The notes under the pieces: model-generated | Database searches by the model: none | Told to the model about the DNA's origin: nothing | What the model saw: only the letters and a program-made list of their open reading frames with translations | Shown here: one piece after another, positions 41,627 to 49,022 of the stretch | Position numbering within the stretch: the stretch's first letter is position 1 | How the letters are laid out: each line of letters starts with the position of its first letter | Program-made: the position numbers and the translations under genes | DNA from: Gemmatimonadaceae bacterium | Lineage (GTDB): Bacteria > Gemmatimonadota > Gemmatimonadetes > Gemmatimonadales > Gemmatimonadaceae | Assembly: GCA_020851035.1 (NCBI GenBank) | Contig: JADZDM010000028.1 | Coordinates: forward strand, 1-64,000 | Direction of reading: 5' to 3' | DNA length: 64,000 nt

Positions 41627-41989
41627 CTACGGACGGGCGGCTGCGCTGTCCCGCTTCACGTCGCGGTGCAGCTCGCGGCGGTCACGGCGGAGCTCACGTC
41701 GATCGCCGGCCAGCTCGCGCTTGTCGCCGCGGATCTCACGGGTGTCACGCCGGATCTCGGCGCGCTCCCGCCGGGTCACCTGCCCGTCGGCACGGGCATC
41801 CCGCACGTCGGCGCGCCGCTCCCGGCTGTCGCTGCGGATCTCCCGCCGGTCGCCGCGGATCTCGCGCCGGTCCTGGTGGATCTCGCGGACATCGCGGCGG
41901 ATTTCCCGGCGGGGCGAGGCCTGGGCACCCGCCAGCGACGGCGCGGCGAGGAGGGCAAGGCTGGCAAGCATCAGTGTCGCGATACGCAT
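41627..41989 (-). CDS. Secreted heptad-repeat protein
   Basis: 120 residues: a signal peptide (1 to about 23, LAGAQA) followed by twelve head-to-tail 7-residue units covering residues 27-110. The consensus is x-R-E-(I/L)-x-x-D (for example RREIRGD); units 5-7 are the most divergent. The pattern gives one hydrophobic residue per heptad and regular Arg/Glu/Asp salt bridges, so a long charged single helix or weak coiled coil is predicted in the periplasm. At DNA level it is a 21-bp repeat. I know no function. Similar Arg/Asp-rich small exported proteins occur in several phyla. Confidence 0.75.
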   Translation of the reverse strand: MRIATLMLASLALLAAPSLAGAQASPRREIRRDVREIHQDRREIRGDRREIRSDSRERRADVRDARADGQVTRRERAEIRRDTREIRGDKRELAGDRRELRRDRRELHRDVKRDSAAARP

Positions 41990-42138
41990 GGTTCGGCTCC
42001 TGCGGCACGGGCCGCGTGGTCGTGATCAGTCTGGCCATCCCGGCCTCACCCTGCAGACGAGCGAGCCGGATGGATGTTAAGGCGGCCCCGGCGCGGTATC
42101 GTTGGGTGGCCCCATTTCACCGATCCCGGACCCCCGCC

Positions 42139-43221
42139 ATGCCGCTCACCCGCCGCGACTTCATCACGCGCTCCGCCGCTGCCGCCGCCACCCTCTCGCT
42201 GACCGAGCAGCTGCACGCCATGCGCCTGGCCGAGCCGCTGCGGCCTGCCGCAGCCGGCGCCGCGCGCGTGGTCAGCTCCACCAACGGACTGCGCGGTGTG
42301 GCCCGCGCGTGGGAGCTGCTGCAGCGCGGCGACGACACCCTCGATGCGATCATCGCCGGCGTGAACATCCAGGAGCTGGACCCCGAGGACGATTCCGTCG
42401 GGCTGGGTGGGCTGCCGAACGAGGACGGCATCGTGCAGCTCGACGCCAGCTGCATGCACGGTCCCACCCGGCGCGCCGGGGCGGTGGGCTGCATCGAGGA
42501 CATCGCCACGCCGTCGCTGCTCGCGAAGGCGATCATGGACTACACCGACCACATCATGCTGGTGGGTGACGACGCGAGGAAGTTCGCGCTCGAGATGGGC
42601 TTCACGCCGCAGAACCTGCTCACGCCGAAGAGCCGGCAGAACTGGCTCCGCTGGCGCGCCCGGCTGAACCCCGGCGACTTCCGCCTCGACTATGACGACG
42701 ACGTCGCGATCCGCTTCACGCACGGCACGATCAACATGAACTGCGTCAACGCCGCCGGTGAGATGAGCAGCGTCACCACCACCAGCGGCATGGCGTACAA
42801 GGTGCCGGGCCGCGTCGGTGACAGCCCGATCATCGGCGCCGGACAGTACTGTGACCAGACGGTCGGTGCCGCCGGCTCCACCGGACGCGGCGAGGCCAAC
42901 ATCAAGGCCTGCGGCGGCTTCCTCACCGTGGAGTTCATGCGGCAGGGCATGTCACCGGAACAGGCCTGCCTAAAGACGCTCGAGCGCGTCGTTGCCATGA
43001 CGGAGGCGCGCCAGCTCGGCGAACGCGGACGTCCGCGCTTCGACCTCAACATCTATGCGCTGGCGAAGGACGGGCGCCACGGCAGCGCCAGCCTGTACGA
43101 GGGCGGCACGTACGCCGTCGCCGACGAGAAGGGCGCTCGCGTCGAGAAGGCCGCCTACCTGTTCCGGCGCTCGGAATTCCCGTCCGGTCCGGTGCCGGTG
43201 CAGCGCGCCCGTGCGCGCTGA
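42139..43221 (+). CDS. Exported N4-(beta-N-acetylglucosaminyl)-L-asparaginase (glycosylasparaginase)
   Basis: A 360-residue Ntn-hydrolase that removes the asparagine side-chain amide from glycosylated Asn or related substrates. A twin-arginine-type leader TRRDFITRSAAAAATLSL opens it. The self-cleavage site lies in FTHGTINM (about 193-200), with Thr197 as the new N-terminal nucleophile (HDTI in the human enzyme). The conserved GRVGDSPIIGAGQYCDQ and STGRGE segments form the substrate pocket. It should mature to alpha and beta chains. The gene overlaps the following GH30 gene by 11 nt, suggesting both act on glycans or glycoproteins outside the cytoplasm. Confidence 0.92.
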   Translation: MPLTRRDFITRSAAAAATLSLTEQLHAMRLAEPLRPAAAGAARVVSSTNGLRGVARAWELLQRGDDTLDAIIAGVNIQELDPEDDSVGLGGLPNEDGIVQLDASCMHGPTRRAGAVGCIEDIATPSLLAKAIMDYTDHIMLVGDDARKFALEMGFTPQNLLTPKSRQNWLRWRARLNPGDFRLDYDDDVAIRFTHGTINMNCVNAAGEMSSVTTTSGMAYKVPGRVGDSPIIGAGQYCDQTVGAAGSTGRGEANIKACGGFLTVEFMRQGMSPEQACLKTLERVVAMTEARQLGERGRPRFDLNIYALAKDGRHGSASLYEGGTYAVADEKGARVEKAAYLFRRSEFPSGPVPVQRARAR

Positions 43222-44656
43222 CCTGTGCGCGATCCTGCCGCTCGCGCTGCTCGCGGCGTGCGGCAGGACCATGCAGCCGGCCGCGGCGCGTCCCGAGCCG
43301 CTGCCGGCGGGCATCGCACACGCCTGGATCACCACCCCGGACCGGCAGCACCTGCTGGAACGGCAGGCCGGAATCCCGATCGCGCGCGCAGGCGATGCCG
43401 GTGGCATCCCCATCGACGTGGACACCGCACAGCAGTTCCAGTCGATGGTCGGATTCGGTGCCGCCCTGACCGACGCCAGCGCGGAACTGCTGCAGCAGCG
43501 GCTGCCGTCCGCACGGCGTGATTCCCTGCTGCGCGCGCTGTTCGGGCGCGACCCGGGCGGTGCCGGCTTCGACATGCTGCGCGTCACCGTCGGCGCGTCG
43601 GACTTCTCCCGCACCTTCTTCACGTACGACGACGTGCCTGCCGACACCCGCGATGACGCGATGGCGCACTTCACCATCGACTCGGCACGCGCCAGCGTGC
43701 TCCCGCTGCTGCGCCGCGCCATCGCGATCAACCCGCGGCTCACCCTCATCGCAGCGCCGTGGAGTGCACCGGCGTGGATGAAGTCGTCCGGGTCGCTGGT
43801 CACCGGCACGCTGCGCGACGACGCCAGGCCGGCCTATGCCACGTACCTGCGCCGCGTGGTCGAGGCGTTCGCGGCCGAGGGCGCCCCGATCGCGTACCTC
43901 ACGGTGCAGAACGAGCCGCACAACGAGCCGAAGGACTACCCCGGGATGCGCCTCGACGCCGCGCAGCGCGCCACGTTCATCGGCCAGCACCTCGGCCCGC
44001 TCTTCGCGCGGCACGGCCTGCGCACGCGGCTCCTGGACTGGGACCACAACTGGGATGAACCGGGCTCACCGCTGCAGGTGCTGGGTGACAGCGCCGCGCG
44101 ACGTCACCTGGCCGGCGTCGCCTGGCACTGCTACGCCGGCGACGTGTCGGCGCAGTCACGCGTGCACGACGCCCATCCCGACACGGAGGTCTTCTTCACC
44201 GAGTGTGCCGGCGGTGACTGGGCCCCGGACTTCGGCGACAACCTGCGCTGGAACGTGAAGACCCTCATCATCGGCGCCACCCGGCACTGGGCCCGCGGCG
44301 TCACGCTCTGGAACCTGGCGCTGGACGAGCAGCATGGCCCGCACCGCGGCGGCTGCAACGACTGTCGCGGCGTGCTGACCGTCGACGCGCAGCGCGGGAC
44401 CGTCTCCGCCAACGAGGAGTATTACGCCCTCGCCCACGCCAGCCGGTTCGTGCGACCCGGCGCCGTGCGCATCGCTTCGCCGGCCAGTGCGGGTGACCTG
44501 AGCACCGTGGCCTTCCGCAATGCCGATGACCACTCGCTGGTGCTGATCGCCGTGAACGATGGCACCACCGCCCGCCAGGCCCGGGTGCGCGCGGCGGGAC
44601 AGCAGTTCACGGTGAGCATTCCGGCCGGCGCCGTGGCCACGGTGGTCTGGCGCTGA
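43211..44656 (+). CDS. GH30 family lipoprotein glycosidase
   Basis: 481 residues. The N-terminus ends in a lipobox LAAC (14-17), so it should be a lipoprotein. The GH30 (beta/alpha)8 domain shows an FGAALTDASA opening, catalytic acid/base Glu235 in TVQNEPHNEP and nucleophile Glu331 in FFTECAGGDW, with the short side beta-domain at the C-terminus. GH30 members include glucosylceramidases, beta-1,6-glucanases and beta-xylosidases; the specificity is not readable. GTG 43211 overlaps the asparaginase stop. It is the second gene of a two-gene unit. Confidence 0.92.
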   Translation: MRADLCAILPLALLAACGRTMQPAAARPEPLPAGIAHAWITTPDRQHLLERQAGIPIARAGDAGGIPIDVDTAQQFQSMVGFGAALTDASAELLQQRLPSARRDSLLRALFGRDPGGAGFDMLRVTVGASDFSRTFFTYDDVPADTRDDAMAHFTIDSARASVLPLLRRAIAINPRLTLIAAPWSAPAWMKSSGSLVTGTLRDDARPAYATYLRRVVEAFAAEGAPIAYLTVQNEPHNEPKDYPGMRLDAAQRATFIGQHLGPLFARHGLRTRLLDWDHNWDEPGSPLQVLGDSAARRHLAGVAWHCYAGDVSAQSRVHDAHPDTEVFFTECAGGDWAPDFGDNLRWNVKTLIIGATRHWARGVTLWNLALDEQHGPHRGGCNDCRGVLTVDAQRGTVSANEEYYALAHASRFVRPGAVRIASPASAGDLSTVAFRNADDHSLVLIAVNDGTTARQARVRAAGQQFTVSIPAGAVATVVWR

Positions 44657-44677
44657 CGGGCCGCACCCTCGTGCACC

Positions 44678-45967
44678 TCAGCAGCTGAACGGATACCCCA
44701 GCCGCTCCGACACGCTGCCATCACTGCCTGGTGTGTACCACTTCCCGTCCCGCTTCACCCACACGAAGCCACAGCCGAGGAGGTTGATGTCCGTGAACTC
44801 GGCGCCGGGAAACGGCGTGCCGTCGACAGCCGTGACCAGGTAGCGCAGGCCGTCCGGCGTGGTGCGCCGGAGGATCATCGCCCCGTCGGGGAAGACGTAC
44901 ACCGCGTCACCTGCGACGCCGCGCCCGACCTTCACGATCGCCCGGCGGCTCACGCGATAGGTGTGCGTGACGCCCTGCGGATCGCTGAACGCCAGGAACT
45001 GCACCGGCGCGTCGTTGATGTGGCGGTTGAGCTGCTGGCAGCGCCAGCCCCACTCGCGCTTCGTCACGATCTCCTCGGGCACGATGGGCTGCAGCCGACC
45101 GTCGTAGAGCCGGCAGGTGCCCCGGATCGTGTCCGCCGTGGCGTAGACACGGATGAACTTCGCCGGCCACCGGAGCTGCGACCACCGACTCATCGTCTCC
45201 ACCGCGTGGAACGCGGGCAACACCACGCGCCGGCCATCGGTGCGGAACAGCTGCAGCTGCGCACCGTCGTCCGCGATCAGGAACTGGTCGGCGAGCTGGC
45301 CATCCACCACCTGGGCCAGGCCGCCCGCCCCGCGGAAGCCCGGCGCGAGCACCTCGCGCAGCGTGTGGCGCGAGACGAGTCCCATGCCTCCCTCCTCACG
45401 CGACGCCACCAGCATGAGGTGCGGTGGCAGCAGCGTCATCGCGTGCAGCGTCTGTGAGTACGAGCGGCGGTAGAGCCGCGGCGAGAGCGCGACGATCCGG
45501 CCACGGATCGCGAGCAGCAACCGGTACCCCTCACCCACCGAGTCCTCCTGGTAGGCCCGAAGCATGACGGTGTCGGCCGACCACCCCGATTCCTGCTCGA
45601 GACGACGGAAGGTTGCGCGGACCAGCGGGACGCCTCGCGCGCTCAGCACCGTGGCGCATCCCTGGCGCCACCCCACGTACCGCACCGCGCCACGGCCGAG
45701 GAAGAGCGGCGCCACGGACTGGTACGCCGTGCGATGTGCGCCACGCGCGCGGCGCATCACGAACACCATCGAGTCGGTGTCGGCGAACCGGGTCCGCACG
45801 TCGCGCACCCAGCGTGCCCCGGCGTCGTCCGTGTCGTTCCCCCGGGGATCGACGCCACCCCGATAGGGCTCGGCTACCGACGCCGCCGGGTCAGGGACGC
45901 ACCGCTGGGCCTGCGCGGGCGCAACCGCCAGCGCCAGCAGCACGCCTGCGCAGAGCCCACGCCGCAC
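44678..45967 (-). CDS. Secreted protein of unknown family
   Basis: 429 residues starting at GTG 45967 with a signal peptide (1 to about 20, AQAQ). The mature protein is predicted mostly beta, with repeating strand-turn units of about 40-50 residues (for example around DGQLADQFLIADDG and DGRRVVLPAF) that suggest a propeller or WG-like repeat fold, though no repeat motif is strict. Cys residues near the N- and C-termini may form disulfides. No catalytic motif was recognised. It starts 7 nt after the stop of the first plug-like lipoprotein and may belong to that cluster. Confidence 0.6.
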   Translation of the reverse strand: MRRGLCAGVLLALAVAPAQAQRCVPDPAASVAEPYRGGVDPRGNDTDDAGARWVRDVRTRFADTDSMVFVMRRARGAHRTAYQSVAPLFLGRGAVRYVGWRQGCATVLSARGVPLVRATFRRLEQESGWSADTVMLRAYQEDSVGEGYRLLLAIRGRIVALSPRLYRRSYSQTLHAMTLLPPHLMLVASREEGGMGLVSRHTLREVLAPGFRGAGGLAQVVDGQLADQFLIADDGAQLQLFRTDGRRVVLPAFHAVETMSRWSQLRWPAKFIRVYATADTIRGTCRLYDGRLQPIVPEEIVTKREWGWRCQQLNRHINDAPVQFLAFSDPQGVTHTYRVSRRAIVKVGRGVAGDAVYVFPDGAMILRRTTPDGLRYLVTAVDGTPFPGAEFTDINLLGCGFVWVKRDGKWYTPGSDGSVSERLGYPFSC

Positions 45968-45974
45968 AGCAGGA

Positions 45975-46403
45975 CTACTTCGCCGTCACGACGTAGATGG
46001 CACCCGCGCCATGGTCCATGCCCCAGCGCGCCGAGGCCGAGATCGGGTCGTAGAAACGCGCGGATTGCACGGTGGACGGGAGGATGCGCCGCAGCTCCTC
46101 GACCCCGCCGATCCGCTGGTTGTCGAGGTACACCTGCAGCACGGCCGTATTCGCCGCGCCGCCGGACGCGCTGCGCACCGTCAGCCAGTTGCTGCGCAGC
46201 GCCTGCACCACGTCGTAGAGGTTCGTGTACTGCGTGCCGATGATGACGTCGCGCGTGATGAGCTGCTGGTCCTGCCGCGGGCGCCGCGCCGCCGGCGCAG
46301 GCGCCGGTGCACCCGCGGCGGCCGGCGCACCACCACCGGACGAGCAGGCACCCAGCAGGGCGAGAGTGGCCAGGGGCACACAGAGTCGGCGTACGGATGT
46401 CAC
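45975..46403 (-). CDS. TonB-plug-like lipoprotein, paralogue 1
   Basis: 142 residues. The lipobox LLGAC closes a signal peptide of about 20 residues, followed by an Ala/Pro linker. The last 90 residues resemble the plug domain of TonB-dependent receptors without any barrel: an ITRDVI start, YTNLYDVVQALRSNWL helix, VYLDNQRIGGVEELRRI and the closing DPISASARWGMDHGAG. GTG 46403 is chosen because of a GGAG 6 nt upstream and the lipobox. Two more paralogues follow directly upstream in the same direction. Role unknown. Confidence 0.75.
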   Translation of the reverse strand: MTSVRRLCVPLATLALLGACSSGGGAPAAAGAPAPAPAARRPRQDQQLITRDVIIGTQYTNLYDVVQALRSNWLTVRSASGGAANTAVLQVYLDNQRIGGVEELRRILPSTVQSARFYDPISASARWGMDHGAGAIYVVTAK

Positions 46404-46516
46404 GGGATGCTCCAGGACGTGAATGGAACTGACGGGCGGGATGACGCGCGCACGATGCACGTCGTCCCGCCCGGCGTGGACCGGCCACGGTGGCCGGGGT
46501 GCGTCAGCTACGCAAG

Positions 46517-46915
46517 CTACGGCTTGGCGGTCACGACGTAGATCACGCCTGCGCCGTGATCCATGCCCCAGCGCGCCGACGCCGCGATAGGGTCGAAGTA
46601 ACGCACCGAGGCGACGTTGACCGGCGCGAGTGACCTGAGCTCGTCAGGGCCACCCACCCGCTGCATGTCGAGGTAGACCTGCACCACCGACGACTTCTGG
46701 AAGCTGTCCGATGGTCGCGTGCGGATCCACGTGCTGCGCAACGCAAGCACCACGTCGTACATGTTGGTGTAGTTGCTGCTGCGGATCACGTCCTTGGTGA
46801 TCAACTGCTGGTCGATCAGCGGCGTGGCACGCGGCCGCACCGGGCCCGCGCATCCGGCGCCGGCGAGCGCGAGGGCAACGACGACACGACCGAACGCGCG
46901 CGGGACAACAGGCAT
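46517..46915 (-). CDS. TonB-plug-like lipoprotein, paralogue 2
   Basis: 132 residues: signal peptide with lipobox LAGAGC, a very short linker, then the same plug-like domain (ITKDVI, YTNMYDVVLALRSTW, VYLDMQRVGG, DPIAASARWGMDHGAG). It is the shortest of the three, having almost no linker. GGAG lies 7 nt before ATG 46915. It is separated from paralogue 1 by 113 nt, which suggests each copy duplicated with its own regulatory region. Confidence 0.75.
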   Translation of the reverse strand: MPVVPRAFGRVVVALALAGAGCAGPVRPRATPLIDQQLITKDVIRSSNYTNMYDVVLALRSTWIRTRPSDSFQKSSVVQVYLDMQRVGGPDELRSLAPVNVASVRYFDPIAASARWGMDHGAGVIYVVTAKP

Positions 46916-47024
46916 GGGATGGCTCCGATGGCGGGGTGCCAGGACCGATCGGGTGCCGGCATGCACGGCCGGCCCCTCGACCAGAAACCTGCCGTGGCGG
47001 CGCGCGCCGCACCAGCCGTGCGCG

Positions 47025-47531
47025 CTACCGCTTGGCGGTCGTCACCAGGATCGCCCCGGCGCCGTGGTCCATGCCCCAGCGCGCGGACGCCTGGATCGGA
47101 TCCATGTAGCGGATCGACTCGACGTTGGCAGCCATCATCGTGCGCAACTCCTCCACCCCGCTCAGTCGCTGGCTGTCGAGGTAGACCTGCACCGTGGACG
47201 ACTTGCCATTGATGCTCTCCGCAGCCCTCGCGCGAAGCCAGTTTCCGCGAAGTGTCGCGATGACGTCGTAAAGATTGGTGTATTGTGTCGCGCGGATCTC
47301 CTCGCGACTCAGAGTCGAACGATCGCGATTGCGCGCCGGTGCCGGCGCCGTGCCGACCATCGTGCCCGTCGCGCCCGACCCGCCGGCCGGCGCCGACGGC
47401 GCACCGCTCACCTGCGGTGCCGGCGCGGGCGAACCCGGCATGGGCGACGGGGCTGGATCGGGCTTGGTTGAGCCGCACGCGGCGAGGGTGGCGAGCAGCA
47501 GCGGGCTGATGTGGCGCAGCACGGTCGGCAT
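47025..47531 (-). CDS. TonB-plug-like lipoprotein, paralogue 3
   Basis: 168 residues. Signal peptide with lipobox LAAC, then a 50-residue Pro/Ala/Gly linker, then the plug-like domain (LSREEI, YTNLYDVIATLRGNWL, VYLDSQRLSGVEEL, DPIQASARWGMDHGAG). The linker length is the main difference among the three copies. It is likely the longest-established member; the order of duplication is not readable. No clear ribosome-binding site. The 130 nt upstream, to the transglycosylase stop, hold no gene. Confidence 0.75.
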   Translation of the reverse strand: MPTVLRHISPLLLATLAACGSTKPDPAPSPMPGSPAPAPQVSGAPSAPAGGSGATGTMVGTAPAPARNRDRSTLSREEIRATQYTNLYDVIATLRGNWLRARAAESINGKSSTVQVYLDSQRLSGVEELRTMMAANVESIRYMDPIQASARWGMDHGAGAILVTTAKR

Positions 47532-47661
47532 GGGAGACTGGATCCGGATCGGGTCTGAGTGGAAAAGTGCCGGGAGGCCTGCAGGGTCGCGCCGGCGCCA
47601 CGAGGGCAGTGTCACCGCTGGATACACCACGTGTTACACACCCGTTGGGTTTCCCGGACGG

Positions 47662-48891
47662 TCATCGGCGTTCCATCCGCAGCGCCGCCAGCAGCCGCTG
47701 GCCGGGCCGACCGGAGACCGGCTGCCCCAGCCGCTGCTGCTCCCGCCGCACCGCCTCGCGCACCGCGGGCGTCAGCAGGCCACCCGGATTCTGCAGGTCG
47801 TGCCCGCGTGCGGTGAGCAACCCCTGGAGCTCCCGGCGATCGGCACGGGACAACCCGGGATCGTCCGTCGGCCACGGCGTCACGATCGCCCCGCCGCCCC
47901 GCAGCCGGTCCGCCAGGTGGACAATCGCCAGCGTGTAGCTCTCGGCCGCGTTGTAGCGGTAGACCGCCTCGAAGTTCGTCGTCACGAGGAACGCCGGGCC
48001 GCGCGCACCCGCCGGGAGGAACAGCCCGGCAGGCGGAGCGGGCACGGCGAAGGCGCCCTCGATCGGCGTGCCGTCCACGCGGCGGACGCCGCGCGCCGAC
48101 CAGCTCGCGAGCGTGCGACGCACGCGGCGCCCCTCGCCCGCCACCGGGAACGGGGTGCCATCGGCCTGCGCCGGCAGCGTCACCTCCACGCCCCACGGCA
48201 TTCCGGTCGACCAGCCGGCGCGTTGCAGGTAGTTCGCGGTCGAGGCCAGTGCATCGCCGGTGTTCGTCATCAGGTCGCGGCGTCCATCGCCGTCGAAGTC
48301 CACCGCACGGCCCCAGAAGATGCCCGGCATGAACTGCGTCTGGCCGAATGCCCCCGCCCACGAGCCGCGGAACGCCTCCGGCGCGATGTGTCCCGCCTGC
48401 ACGATGCGCAGCGCCGACAGCAGTTCGCCGCGGAAGTACGACTGCCGCCGCCCCATGCACCCCAGCGTGGCCAGGGACCGCAGCACACTGAAGGTGCCTG
48501 TGCCGCGGCCGAAGTTGCTCTCGATGCCCCACACGGCCGCCACCGTCGCCGCGTCCACGCCGTAGCGCCGCTCCACCGCCGCGAAGGTCTCGTGGTGCTC
48601 GCGCAGCAGGCGCAGGCCGTCGTCCACCCGCTCCTGGTCGGCCATCACCGCCACGTAGTCCCAGATCGGCAGCCGGAACTCCGGCTGCGCGTTCAGCTGC
48701 GTGAGCACCGCCGTATCCGGCCGCATGCCCGACAGCAGCGCCCAGGTGGCGGGTGTGATCGATCGGGCCGGCCGCGACGCCCGGAGCGTCGCGAGACAGC
48801 GCTGGAACGGGTCGGGCGGCTGGTCCGGCAGGGCAGGCGTCGGGCCGGATGCGAGTGCGATGGCGACCAGGAAACTCAGCGATGGCGGCAT
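47662..48891 (-). CDS. Lytic murein transglycosylase, MltB type
   Basis: 409 residues with a signal peptide (about 1-20). The SLT_2 domain (about 25-325) has the catalytic Glu124 in WGIESNFGRG and the family segments SYFRGELLSALRI, GSWAGAFGQTQFMP and DFDGDGRRDL. A C-terminal peptidoglycan-binding domain (about 345-405) follows. It cleaves glycan strands to 1,6-anhydroMurNAc ends in the periplasm. No lipobox is seen, so it is probably soluble. ATG 48891 has a TATTCT box 5 nt upstream and is preferred to the longer frame from 48954. Confidence 0.92.
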   Translation of the reverse strand: MPPSLSFLVAIALASGPTPALPDQPPDPFQRCLATLRASRPARSITPATWALLSGMRPDTAVLTQLNAQPEFRLPIWDYVAVMADQERVDDGLRLLREHHETFAAVERRYGVDAATVAAVWGIESNFGRGTGTFSVLRSLATLGCMGRRQSYFRGELLSALRIVQAGHIAPEAFRGSWAGAFGQTQFMPGIFWGRAVDFDGDGRRDLMTNTGDALASTANYLQRAGWSTGMPWGVEVTLPAQADGTPFPVAGEGRRVRRTLASWSARGVRRVDGTPIEGAFAVPAPPAGLFLPAGARGPAFLVTTNFEAVYRYNAAESYTLAIVHLADRLRGGGAIVTPWPTDDPGLSRADRRELQGLLTARGHDLQNPGGLLTPAVREAVRREQQRLGQPVSGRPGQRLLAALRMERR

Positions 48892-48896
48892 GGCCC

Positions 48897-48902
48897 AGAA
48901 TA
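48897..48902 (-). promoter_or_regulatory. -10 box 5 nt before the transglycosylase (leaderless)
   Basis: TATTCT, GGGCC, ATG on the minus strand; no convincing -35. Confidence 0.45.
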
Positions 48903-49022
48903 GCCGACCGGATCGCAGCACACCTCCCCGTCGACGCGTACTGGCACTGCACACGCGCAGCCACCACCGTTCGGCGCCGACGCTCCGGCACGCTGCCCAC
49001 CCACCCGACTCCCCACCCCGCC

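Noticed and set aside
41627-41989. 21-bp tandem DNA repeat considered as a CRISPR array or minisatellite
   Set aside because: The repeats are contiguous without spacers, diverge in third positions and stay in frame in a protein with a signal peptide, so a coding heptad repeat explains it.
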